From contig CBFGTC010000012.1 of assembly GCA_965651935.1 (NCBI GenBank), positions 1 to 58,433 of the forward strand: a DNA stretch of 58,433 nt, written 5' to 3'. A program made the translations under genes and the position numbers. The DNA is from JAFEDN01 sp965651935. GTDB lineage: Bacteria > Pseudomonadota > Gammaproteobacteria > Coxiellales > Coxiellaceae. Positions 7,900-15,900 of the stretch are shown here, piece by piece. Each line of letters opens with the position of its first letter. Within the stretch, counting starts at the first letter, position 1. The notes under the pieces were generated by a model. It saw only the letters and a list, made by a program, of their open reading frames with translations, had not been told where the DNA came from and ran no database searches.

Positions 7900-9060
7900 A
7901 TGAAAGGTGGTGGTCAACAACAAGCAGGTGATCAAATATCCAGTTTTTTTTGGGTAATCTGCATTTTCGCTGGCGCGATTATCCTCACCTGGTGGTTGAA
8001 GCGTGATTGGATTGTCACACCTGTTTTCTTATTCCGAATCCAAGAAGTTCATTTGCTGGAGATCATTGCTGCCGGTTGGATTAAATTTACCAATTTAGTG
8101 CCTTGGCTGCATTTGCCCCAACCCGATGTGCGCGAATTATACGGCATCCGCGAATACATGATGACGACACCAGTTGACTATGTCAGATTCCCTCCGTTTG
8201 CTTATGTGAATGAAAAAATTGGCGATTGGACTCGTTTCCCCGCCATGCTCGCTTTGGGAGTCCTGGCCATTTCTGTTTATTTCCGCCATACCAGTCAACG
8301 TTTTCAAAAAGAATATTCTATGGAGCAATTGAGAAAGCAAGAAAGTCAAAATTGGCCGCAAATAACCCCGGTATTATCCCTGGATTTGCTCAAAGAAGAT
8401 TTAGACCAAGGTCCTTGGGCGATGGCGAAAGTCCCATTAGATTTTTGTAAAGAACACGATATGTTAACGGTAGGAGAAGGGGAAGATAGCAAAGCCGTGT
8501 GGAAATTAAAATTGGAGCCGGCTTATCGCGTATTTGCCTTGCAAATTGGCGCGCCTTGGCGAGGAATTGATGTTTTACCGATCCATCTCAAAGCCATATT
8601 GGTGATTTTTTTAGCCCGTGCTTTGCGTCACCGTGATATAGCAAATCGCTTTTTAAAGCAAATTGCTGCCTCTGCCTCGCATGGAAAATTAGATTTTTCT
8701 GGAGTAGAAGAACAATTGCAATCATTTAAAGATGCCAAACCTTTAAAATGGCTGGAAGGCCGTCATGCTTATGTTGGCACGTTATTAGCCTCGCTTTTGG
8801 AAATGGCTCGGATTGACGGAGTATTGGCTTCAGCAGAATTTTTATGGTTAAAACCGGTTGATCGGCGCATGTGGTACATGCTTAATAGCGTAGGCCGGCA
8901 AACTGCAGTAGTTGAAGTGGCTGGACTGTTCGCACATTGGCATGCGGAGAAAAAAATGAAAAGAGCTCTTAAAAATCCCATGGTCAAGGAAGCCGTCAAT
9001 GCTTTAGATGAAGAAGTACAGAAAATTCTGTATGTCTCGGAGAGTGAAAAATGGCATTAA
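7900..9060 (+). CDS. icmP: Dot/Icm coupling-complex protein IcmP/DotM
   Basis: IcmP (DotM) is an inner-membrane subunit of the type IV coupling complex that works with the DotL ATPase and recognises effectors with acidic C-termini. The 386 residues fit the family (about 376). Membrane segments are seen near residues 16-33 and 113-128, with another hydrophobic stretch around 40-60. A long cytosolic domain follows, containing ALRHRDIANRFLKQIAAS and VDRRMWYMLNSVGRQTAVVE. The ATG lies 6 bp after icmQ with AAGGTAGG upstream, and the 3' end overlaps icmO by 10 bp, so the genes are translationally coupled. Confidence 0.94.
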   Translation: MKGGGQQQAGDQISSFFWVICIFAGAIILTWWLKRDWIVTPVFLFRIQEVHLLEIIAAGWIKFTNLVPWLHLPQPDVRELYGIREYMMTTPVDYVRFPPFAYVNEKIGDWTRFPAMLALGVLAISVYFRHTSQRFQKEYSMEQLRKQESQNWPQITPVLSLDLLKEDLDQGPWAMAKVPLDFCKEHDMLTVGEGEDSKAVWKLKLEPAYRVFALQIGAPWRGIDVLPIHLKAILVIFLARALRHRDIANRFLKQIAASASHGKLDFSGVEEQLQSFKDAKPLKWLEGRHAYVGTLLASLLEMARIDGVLASAEFLWLKPVDRRMWYMLNSVGRQTAVVEVAGLFAHWHAEKKMKRALKNPMVKEAVNALDEEVQKILYVSESEKWH

Positions 9061-11414
9061 AACGAAATCAGCGCGGTTTAGATTCGCACCAAGAACAGAA
9101 TTATAAAAATATTATCCGTGATACACGCACGGTAACTCGCCGATTAATGGATTTTTGGCGCACGCCAAAAGGCGCTGCCGCTACTTTACTCATGTGCGGA
9201 GTCATGATTTATTTCATGAGTTACTTATCTGAAGTGTTTTTCTTTTTTGGTTTAGCAATATTTTTCTATTGTACTTTCCAAAAACACCAATTACCTTTCC
9301 GTATGCCTTTGGTTTCTGGCGCGAAAGATTATAATGATTTGCATCCTAAAGATGGTTCGCCTAACAAAGCTCGCGGCATTTATTTTTTAGGTAATGAGCT
9401 GAGCTCGAATTCGGAATTGTGGTTTAACAACGACGATATGCGTACCCACGTTTTAATCTTTGGCTCAACCGGTAGCGGTAAAACGGAAGCCTTAATTTCC
9501 ATCGCCTATAATGCGCTGTTGCAAGCCAGCGGTTTTATCTATGTTGATGGTAAAGGCGATAACTCTTTATTTGCTAAAGTGTTTTCCATGGTGCGTTCCA
9601 TGGGCCGGGAAGACGATCTGCTGTTAATCAATTTCATGACTGGCGCCCGCGACGTTTTTGGTCCGCAAGAGCGGCGTTTATCTAATACGCTGAATCCTTT
9701 CGCTACGGGCTCATCCAGTATGTTATCGCAATTGGTCATTAGTATGATGGAATCCAGCTCCGCCAGTTCAGACGGCGATATGTGGAAAGGCCGCGCGATG
9801 GGGTTCGTTGAGGCCATTATGAAAGTGTTGGTGGTGATGCGCGATGCCGGCCATATTTTATTAGATGCAAACACCATCCGTAATTATTTTCTATTGCCGC
9901 GGTTAGAAGCGATAGTGATTGATAAGTTATTTATCCGTGATGGGTTAGAAGCCATTAGTTTAGCCAATTTACCGCCTTCAATTTTGGAACCCATCAGCAA
10001 CTATGTCTACAACTTGCCGGGTTACAACAAAGATAAAAAAGGTCAACAAGTTTCGCAAGTATTAGAGCAGCACGGCTTTATTACCATGCAATTGACTCGA
10101 ATTTTCTCCTCATTAGCGGATACTTATGGCCATATTTTGCGGACTAATTTAGCGGAAGTGGATTTGAAAGACGTGGTGTTGAATCGTCGTATTTTATGCG
10201 TACTTTTGCCGGCACTAGAAAAATCTCCAGAAGAATTATCCAACTTAGGTAAAGTGATCATCGCGACATTGCGGGTGATGATGGCCAGTGGTTTAGGTGA
10301 TGCGGTGGAAGGCACGTACGCGGATTTGATTACCAGTAAGCCCACTACTTCAGACACTCCGTTTTTATGTATTTTAGATGAATACGGTTATTATGCTGTT
10401 AAAGGATTTGCGGTAGTTCCGGCCCAAGCTCGTTCATTAGGTTTCTCGGTCGTATTCGCTGGACAAGACTTGCCTGCTTTCCAAAAAGCCTCTAAAGAAG
10501 AAGCGGCTTCTATTGGTGCAAACTGTAACATCAAGGTTTGCATGAAGTTGGAAGACCCGACTGAAACTTGGGATTTTTTCATGAAATCTGCGGGGGAATC
10601 ATACGTGACTCACGTGGATAGCTTTCAGGTGGATTCCGGTAATGTGATGGGTACTTATGCTGACGCGAAAGGCGCTAAATTAGAAAAGCGCAATCGCGTA
10701 GATTTACTCGATCTCAAAGAACAGCAGCCAGGTGAAGCGCATTTCTTATTTAAATCCAAGATTGTGCGGGGCCGGTTTTTTTATGCGGCGCCGCCGCCAG
10801 TGAAACGGATGCGTTTGACTCACTTCTTGAAAGTGGGTGAGCCGGATGATAACGACGTTAAAAAATTGCGTAAGAGTTTTGATCATTTCAATAAATTGGT
10901 GGGTGAAGGTACGATCATCTTTAAACCAGAAGTGATGCCAGAGCAAGAAATTGATAATGTCACTCAATTGATGCGCCGTCATCAAGATTTAATGCCGATT
11001 GATCGTTCTGTAACGGCTTTAAAGAAATTGCGCCACGGTTTTTCTGTGGAAATCCCCGGTATTTCTGCTTTTGAAGATACGCCGGTGGAATTGGATGCAG
11101 AGGAATTGAATATTTTCGCTCCCATGAGAATGAGCGAACATTTACGTAAAATACTTTTGGACAAATCCGATCAATTTAAACAATCTTTACTGCCGCGCAA
11201 TGGCACTCGCGAACAAATTGAATATTTGCAACGGCTTTGTGGTAAAAATAGCCAGCAATCCAGCAACATCGCTTCGGAGTTAATACGCGATATGGAGCAG
11301 GGTACTCATTATCCGCCTCAATATCGCGGCAAAATGAATGCAGGCGACGCTGTCTCGCTCGTCCGCCGGCTTATCGATGCAATCAGCTTAAAAAAGCAAG
11401 GCGCTAAAAATTAG
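9051..11414 (+). CDS. icmO: Dot/Icm coupling ATPase IcmO/DotL
   Basis: IcmO (DotL) is the VirD4-like coupling ATPase that receives effector proteins and passes them to the channel. The 787 residues match the Legionella protein (about 783). Two membrane segments lie at about 43-75. The Walker A GSTGSGKT is at 138-145, and a Walker B FLCILDEYGYYAV lies near residue 442. The C-terminal tail after about 600 would bind IcmS/IcmW and DotN. The start overlaps the end of icmP. No gene follows in the same direction for about 1.5 kb, so this ends the FIR-icmQPO operon. Confidence 0.96.
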   Translation: MALKRNQRGLDSHQEQNYKNIIRDTRTVTRRLMDFWRTPKGAAATLLMCGVMIYFMSYLSEVFFFFGLAIFFYCTFQKHQLPFRMPLVSGAKDYNDLHPKDGSPNKARGIYFLGNELSSNSELWFNNDDMRTHVLIFGSTGSGKTEALISIAYNALLQASGFIYVDGKGDNSLFAKVFSMVRSMGREDDLLLINFMTGARDVFGPQERRLSNTLNPFATGSSSMLSQLVISMMESSSASSDGDMWKGRAMGFVEAIMKVLVVMRDAGHILLDANTIRNYFLLPRLEAIVIDKLFIRDGLEAISLANLPPSILEPISNYVYNLPGYNKDKKGQQVSQVLEQHGFITMQLTRIFSSLADTYGHILRTNLAEVDLKDVVLNRRILCVLLPALEKSPEELSNLGKVIIATLRVMMASGLGDAVEGTYADLITSKPTTSDTPFLCILDEYGYYAVKGFAVVPAQARSLGFSVVFAGQDLPAFQKASKEEAASIGANCNIKVCMKLEDPTETWDFFMKSAGESYVTHVDSFQVDSGNVMGTYADAKGAKLEKRNRVDLLDLKEQQPGEAHFLFKSKIVRGRFFYAAPPPVKRMRLTHFLKVGEPDDNDVKKLRKSFDHFNKLVGEGTIIFKPEVMPEQEIDNVTQLMRRHQDLMPIDRSVTALKKLRHGFSVEIPGISAFEDTPVELDAEELNIFAPMRMSEHLRKILLDKSDQFKQSLLPRNGTREQIEYLQRLCGKNSQQSSNIASELIRDMEQGTHYPPQYRGKMNAGDAVSLVRRLIDAISLKKQGAKN

Positions 11415-11572
11415 ACTAATCCGTCTATCATGCTAGAAAAGTCTTGACCATTCCGCGATATGCGCAATCATGGTCACATGGATCTCATCTATTCAAACAT
11501 CAATGAATCATTTTTTGCCAATAGAAGGGGCCTTGACATTATAATCAGGACCCCAGAGAGTTAATGTTGTGG

Positions 11573-12592
11573 TTAACGTGGTTTTGGCATACCATTTTTA
11601 TCGTCGGAAATGTAATAATCAGCAGTTAATTTGGCGAGATTGTTAAGAGGGTTGTTGTCATAAATTAACAGCTTAGATAATACCCGAACTGCTTCCTCGG
11701 CTGCTTCTTGTTGAAATAAAGCATATTTATGTGACGATTTTTTAAAAAACGGAGGCATTTCAAATTCATGTTGTGGAATATAGTCTATTGAGACTGCAGA
11801 ATAATCCGTAATTATTTGATTAATGAGACAAGGGAGGTTAAGTATTGAATTTAAGATTTTAAAAAGATACTGTTTGTACAATGCGCTATTATCTGGATTA
11901 TAAATGGTTTTCTGTATTGATAATGCCATTGCATAAGATCTACTGTTACGGTTATGATTTTTTTGAAGACTGAGAAATTCGTTAAGTTTACTCAAAAACT
12001 CAATCAAATCTCCTTTTGTCAGGGGGATTTTAAAACTTATCGCTTTATTTTTACTGAAGAATGTAAATCCGTCTTCGTATCTTCTTATTTTATCTGAAAT
12101 AACAGGAATCGCAGCAAATATTTCATAATCTTTGATGAAAGGAATTTTATAATTAAGAACTTGTGCTGAAATTACGCCACAAATCAGTTTTCCGTCCATA
12201 GTCCAGAATAGAGTATTTTCATAAAAATCAATAAAATCATCAAGAAGAAACTTATAATCATCAAGAAGAAACTTATAATCATCTGTTGGTCTAAAAATTT
12301 TTTTTAATTCTTTAGTAAGCTTACTTTCTCTGAAAGGAAAATTGTCAGGTATATGAACAGTGAATACAGGGCATTGTACGTGCGCGTTTAAAGTTCCTGA
12401 AAAAGAGGGCAAATTTTCAGAGTATTTCAAGGCGACATATTCATTAGTAAATACTAATACCTCATTATATTTCTTATCAAGAATATTCTTAACAAGTGGC
12501 TCTAAATGCTTTTTAATTATATCGCTTGAATAATATGGGCTGTCAAATTCTGCAACTGGTATTACCTCTGGAATCATAACGTATACAATCAT
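11573..12592 (-). CDS. Unknown protein inserted between icmO and icmN
   Basis: A 339-residue soluble protein on the strand opposite to its Dot/Icm neighbours. I recognise no family. It has no signal peptide or clear membrane helix. The N-terminus is strand-rich (MIVYVMIPEVIPVAEF) and the middle has a nine-residue duplication, DDYKFLLDD repeated directly, that mirrors a 21-bp DNA repeat. Codon use is more AT-rich than in the icm genes. Because it interrupts an otherwise conserved gene order, it was probably gained by the lineage. A substrate of the adjacent system is possible, but the C-terminus (NGMPKPR) lacks an E-block and the promoter lacks the PmrA-type box. Confidence 0.6.
   Translation of the reverse strand: MIVYVMIPEVIPVAEFDSPYYSSDIIKKHLEPLVKNILDKKYNEVLVFTNEYVALKYSENLPSFSGTLNAHVQCPVFTVHIPDNFPFRESKLTKELKKIFRPTDDYKFLLDDYKFLLDDFIDFYENTLFWTMDGKLICGVISAQVLNYKIPFIKDYEIFAAIPVISDKIRRYEDGFTFFSKNKAISFKIPLTKGDLIEFLSKLNEFLSLQKNHNRNSRSYAMALSIQKTIYNPDNSALYKQYLFKILNSILNLPCLINQIITDYSAVSIDYIPQHEFEMPPFFKKSSHKYALFQQEAAEEAVRVLSKLLIYDNNPLNNLAKLTADYYISDDKNGMPKPR
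12235..12283. repeat. 21-bp direct repeat within the inserted gene
   Basis: A 21-bp unit occurs twice in tandem (12236-12256 and 12257-12277) with a partial third start. It encodes the doubled DDYKFLL segment. The copies are identical, so the duplication is recent; being a multiple of three it keeps the frame. Confidence 0.85.
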
Positions 12593-12831
12593 ATTATGCC
12601 TCTATAAGTTAATTAAATCCTTGAGCAACATTACACTGCTTGTAATCAAGTGTAAAGAGATACGAATTGACCAAATGACTCATATAATGAAAATTGATCT
12701 TGACATTGGGGAGTACTTAATCGTAAGTATATTCTTTGCAAGGAGTATTTATTTTAAATGAATGCCAAGCCCTTTTTCCTCACCACAACACAATTCTTTT
12801 GATCTGTACATTAAGCAATCAATGTCATTTT
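12593..12831. other. Intergenic region between divergent genes
   Basis: This is the left part of the 311-bp gap between the inserted minus-strand gene and icmN. It is AT-rich with no ORF I would support. A TTGACA-like hexamer near 12700 and A/T-rich stretches could be promoter parts, but I cannot assign one. The right end of the gap holds the icmN promoter. Confidence 0.5.
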
Positions 12832-12864
12832 CTTAATGATACCTTAAGGAAAATCTGGTAAAGT
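12832..12864 (+). promoter_or_regulatory. PmrA-type promoter of icmN-icmL-icmL
   Basis: Half-sites CTTAATGATAC (12832-12842) and CTTAAGGAAAA (12843-12853) are 11 bp apart, and a TAAAGT -10 starts 16 bp after the start of the second. The spacing is the same as at the FIR and dotD boxes. The transcript would start about 40 bp before icmN. Confidence 0.78.
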
Positions 12865-12903
12865 AATGGTTCTTGAGATTACTATTTAATCAGGTTTGTC
12901 ATA

Positions 12904-13467
12904 GTGAAAAAAATTAAGTTTTTGAAAAATATTGCATTTTTAACATTAGGCGCAATGGCCAGTGGGATTTTAGCGTCCTGTAGCACGGATTATGATCAGG
13001 AGCCGCCTTCAATACCCCCGATTGTTGCCCCTAGCGCTGACACGGATAAAATTAAATTATATCAATATTTGTTGTCTGAACAAGGCATTGACGTTATCAA
13101 TTTAGGTGAAACCCGCACTATCGTTATTGCCAGCGATCGTTTATTCGTTTCCGGCTCAGCCAATTTAAATGCCGATTATGCCCGGTATTTGAAAATCGTG
13201 GCGCAGCTTATTAACAAATATGACACCACCAGTATATCTGTAGCAGCCTACTCCTCCCAATCGGGAGAAGCCGCACGGGCGATAACGGAAAAACAAGCTC
13301 AAAAAGTCATGCAATTTTTGAAAAAAGAAGGCATAAACACTCGTCTGCTTTATGCTAAAGGCTATGGCAATTTATATCCCGTGGCGATTTCAGGGGGCAA
13401 GAATAGCCAGCAGAATAATCGTATAGAAATTAAGTTTCAATTTCATAAACCGGGTCAACGAGAATAA
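12904..13467 (+). CDS. icmN: Dot/Icm lipoprotein IcmN/DotK
   Basis: IcmN (DotK) is an outer-membrane lipoprotein with an OmpA-like peptidoglycan-binding domain, an accessory part of the Dot/Icm core complex. The start is GTG. The signal peptide ends in a lipobox LASC with Cys26. Residues about 95-185 form the OmpA/MotB-like fold, including LKIVAQLINKYDTTSISVAAYSS and QAQKVMQFLKKEGINTRLLYAKGYG and the closing NNRIEIKFQ. It is the first of three tightly packed genes; icmL starts 2 bp after its stop. Confidence 0.9.
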   Translation: MKKIKFLKNIAFLTLGAMASGILASCSTDYDQEPPSIPPIVAPSADTDKIKLYQYLLSEQGIDVINLGETRTIVIASDRLFVSGSANLNADYARYLKIVAQLINKYDTTSISVAAYSSQSGEAARAITEKQAQKVMQFLKKEGINTRLLYAKGYGNLYPVAISGGKNSQQNNRIEIKFQFHKPGQRE

Positions 13468-13469
13468 GC

Positions 13470-14093
13470 ATGAAATCTTTTTCGCATAAAATTGAACAGC
13501 AAAAAAATTATGAATACCGCGATAGTTATCGCTGGGTATTGACCGGCTTAGTGATTATGCTAATTGTGTGTGGCATTTTAAGCGCCGCCGTGGCTTATAA
13601 AACAATATTTCCCGGAAAAATTAAATACTATGCTTCAATGACCACCGGTCAAGTCATCCCCTTGCCCACCTTAAGCGAGCCGGTAGTGACCGATAAATAT
13701 TTATTAGAATGGGTCAGTTTAGCCACCCGGTCTGCACTGAATTTAGATTTCGTGAATTATCAAAAACAATTGCAAGATGCTTCAAAGTATTTTACCAGCC
13801 GAGGATGGGATGCTTTTTCTAAAGCCTTAGACGATTCCGGCCTTTTAGAGACGGTAAAAAGCAAAAAATTATTAATGAACGCGATAATTCCTGGCCCGCC
13901 TGTCATTGGCTTTAGCGGTATCATACATGGTCGCCATGTTTGGAAGGTCAACCTGCCGGTCTTAGTGACTTTTGGCAGCGCTAGCGACGAAAGACAGCGT
14001 CGGATTATCGTATCCCTGATTGTCTCTCGGGTCCCTGCCATAGATACTCCGGACGGCATTCAAGTCACTGATTTTGAGGCAAAAATTCCATGA
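13470..14093 (+). CDS. icmL: Dot/Icm inner-membrane protein IcmL-like, copy 1
   Basis: This is an IcmL/DotI-family protein of 207 residues: a short cytosolic N-terminus, one membrane helix (WVLTGLVIMLIVCGILSAAVAYK) and a periplasmic VirB8-like domain. It shows the family blocks KYYASMTTGQVIPLPTLSEP, LLEWVSLATRSALNLDFVNYQKQLQDASKYFT and HVWKVNLPVLVTF. In Legionella the neighbour of icmL is the truncated icmM/dotJ; here, as in Coxiella, both copies are full length. This copy may take the DotJ role in a mixed DotI-DotJ complex. Its end overlaps the next gene by 4 bp. Confidence 0.9.
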   Translation: MKSFSHKIEQQKNYEYRDSYRWVLTGLVIMLIVCGILSAAVAYKTIFPGKIKYYASMTTGQVIPLPTLSEPVVTDKYLLEWVSLATRSALNLDFVNYQKQLQDASKYFTSRGWDAFSKALDDSGLLETVKSKKLLMNAIIPGPPVIGFSGIIHGRHVWKVNLPVLVTFGSASDERQRRIIVSLIVSRVPAIDTPDGIQVTDFEAKIP

Positions 14094-14728
14094 AAGAAGA
14101 CGGTTTGACATTAGTACTATTGCGTAATTTATTTTATCGAGATGGCTACCGCTGGGCGGTTTTTGCTTTATTTATTATAATCTTAATTAATTGCGGATTA
14201 GGTGCTTTGCTTTTTTATCAAATCACCAATCCCCCACAGCCACAGTATTTTGCCATTACAGCCGATGGCCGAATGATTAATAATTATCGCTTAGATGACC
14301 CTGTTTTCCCCGATGATCATATTTTGCAATGGACAGCGGATGCAGTCCGTCAAACCTTTAGTTTGGATTACCTGCATTGGCAGGACCAGTTGCAAAACTC
14401 CGCGAGTAAATTCAGTACCGCAGGGTGGAAAGAATTTTTAAAAGCGCTCAAAAACAGCAACAACTTAGAAACAATTACTAAATTAAAAATGGTTTCTAAT
14501 GCAGAAATTACAGGGGCTCCTCGTTTACTGCAAAAAACAGTCTTAGGAGGTCATTATGTGTGGAAAGTGCAATTGCCCATTTTAGTGACTTTCAATAACA
14601 ATGCTCAAGTGATCCCCGTGCCGATGGATGTGACCGTCATCGTGATGCGAGTGCCAGTAGAAGAAAGTCCGGAACGAATTGCCATCAATAACTTCTTGCC
14701 CGTGATTCAGAAGTCTCAATTGCAATAA
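14090..14728 (+). CDS. icmL: Dot/Icm inner-membrane protein IcmL/DotI, copy 2
   Basis: DotI is the VirB8-like inner-membrane subunit of the Dot/Icm core. The 212 residues equal the Legionella length. It has a membrane helix at about 20-42 and a periplasmic domain with PQYFAITADGRMINNYRLDDP, ILQWTADAVRQTFSLDYLHWQDQL and YVWKVQLPILVTF. The TADGRMIN segment is closer to Legionella IcmL than copy 1 is, so this is probably the true DotI orthologue. The start overlaps the stop of copy 1 (ATGA). Confidence 0.93.
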   Translation: MKEDGLTLVLLRNLFYRDGYRWAVFALFIIILINCGLGALLFYQITNPPQPQYFAITADGRMINNYRLDDPVFPDDHILQWTADAVRQTFSLDYLHWQDQLQNSASKFSTAGWKEFLKALKNSNNLETITKLKMVSNAEITGAPRLLQKTVLGGHYVWKVQLPILVTFNNNAQVIPVPMDVTVIVMRVPVEESPERIAINNFLPVIQKSQLQ

Positions 14729-14734
14729 TTTATT

Positions 14735-14775
14735 CCGGGTTGAAGCAGCCTGCCAAGGTTCTTGCTCTAACCCGG
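14735..14775 (+). other. Hairpin after icmL copy 2
   Basis: CCGGGTT at 14735-14741 pairs with AACCCGG at 14769-14775, and an inner AGCA/TGCT extends the stem. No T-run follows, so this is more likely an RNA-stability hairpin or a weak/Rho-linked stop between the icmN-L-L and icmK transcripts than a classical terminator. Confidence 0.45.
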
Positions 14776-14834
14776 CACAGCTTAAAAATAATGATGGATT
14801 TTACTGATAGGGAATTGCTGGGCATGGCCTTTAT

Positions 14835-14867
14835 CTTAAGGCTCTGTTAAGGCAAATATGTTAAATT
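14835..14867 (+). promoter_or_regulatory. PmrA-type promoter of icmK-E-G-C
   Basis: Half-sites CTTAAGGCTCT (14835-14845) and GTTAAGGCAAA (14846-14856) are 11 bp apart. A TAAATT -10 at 14862-14867 again starts 16 bp after the start of the second half-site. Confidence 0.78.
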
Positions 14868-14919
14868 ATGCACATATTAGCCTTTTTGTCAGGAAAAGAC
14901 AGAGATTTATGAGGTAGAA

Positions 14920-15897
14920 ATGAAAAAAGTTATTATCAGTTCCTTAGTGACTAGCCTACTCATGGCCAGCTTATCGGCTTTGGCGGCTAATCCTCCCAGT
15001 AATATCAGCGATCAAGATATGGCTGCTTTATTTGGCTCGTCTAAAAAGCCCTTGTCTGCCCCCGTACCGGTCCAAGCCTCTGCAGGTAATGGATCTACCG
15101 ATAATAACAATAGCAGTTTAGGGGCGACTGATATCAGCCAAGAAGCATTTTCTAAAACGGCCCGTCAAATGATGCCGTTAACCCCCGAGCAAATTAAAAC
15201 CTTACGCTATTTATTTGATCAGACTCAAAAAGCCGCCGCCGCAGATCCGGGCGACAAGCCGCCAAAACCCACCTCCAGTTCAGTGATGGTGAATTTATCC
15301 CCAGGTTCAGCGCCCCCAGTAGTCCGCTTACGCGCCGGTTACGTGACTTCACTGGTATTTTTAGATTCCACTGGAGAACCTTGGCCTATCCAAGCATACG
15401 ACTTAGGAAATCCTAAAAGTTTTAATATTCGCTGGGATCAAAAAGGCAATACCCTCATGGTACAGGCGATGGACTCATATCAAGCCGGGAATTTGGCCGT
15501 AATTCTGAAAGACCACAATACGCCTGTCATGCTGACATTGATGCCAGGGCAACAAGAAGTGGACTATCGAGTCGATTTACGATTGCCTGGCTTGGGACCA
15601 AACGCGGCTCCCAGTATCAGCGGTTTACCCGATAGCGGTAATTCTCAATTATTAAATTTCTTAGACGGAGTTCCCCCTGCGGGCAGCCAAGAATTGGTGG
15701 TCAATGGCGGCCCTTGCCAAGCTTGGTTAGCCGGAGATCGTTTATTTTTACGCACTCGTTTGACCGTGCTGTCACCCGGTTGGTTATCCACTATGCGCAG
15801 TCCTGACGGCACTAATGTCTATGAAATGACTAAAGCGCCCGTGGTGCTGGCTTCGAGTCGCGGCAGAATTATTCAGTTAAACATTAAAGGGTTATAA
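14920..15897 (+). CDS. icmK: Dot/Icm outer-membrane core protein IcmK/DotH
   Basis: DotH is the VirB9-like secretin-related protein that, with DotC and DotD, forms the outer-membrane ring of the core complex. The 325-residue product begins with a signal peptide cut after ALA (about residue 22). A Ser/Asn/Gly linker follows, then the conserved C-terminal half with GYVTSLVFLDSTGEPWPI, the NGGPCQAWLAGDRLFLRTR segment and the final RGRIIQLNIKG. It is slightly shorter than the Legionella protein (about 361), with the difference in the linker. It is the first gene of the icmK-E-G-C transcript; icmE starts 3 bp after its stop. Confidence 0.94.
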   Translation: MKKVIISSLVTSLLMASLSALAANPPSNISDQDMAALFGSSKKPLSAPVPVQASAGNGSTDNNNSSLGATDISQEAFSKTARQMMPLTPEQIKTLRYLFDQTQKAAAADPGDKPPKPTSSSVMVNLSPGSAPPVVRLRAGYVTSLVFLDSTGEPWPIQAYDLGNPKSFNIRWDQKGNTLMVQAMDSYQAGNLAVILKDHNTPVMLTLMPGQQEVDYRVDLRLPGLGPNAAPSISGLPDSGNSQLLNFLDGVPPAGSQELVVNGGPCQAWLAGDRLFLRTRLTVLSPGWLSTMRSPDGTNVYEMTKAPVVLASSRGRIIQLNIKGL

Positions 15898-15900
15898 GTA

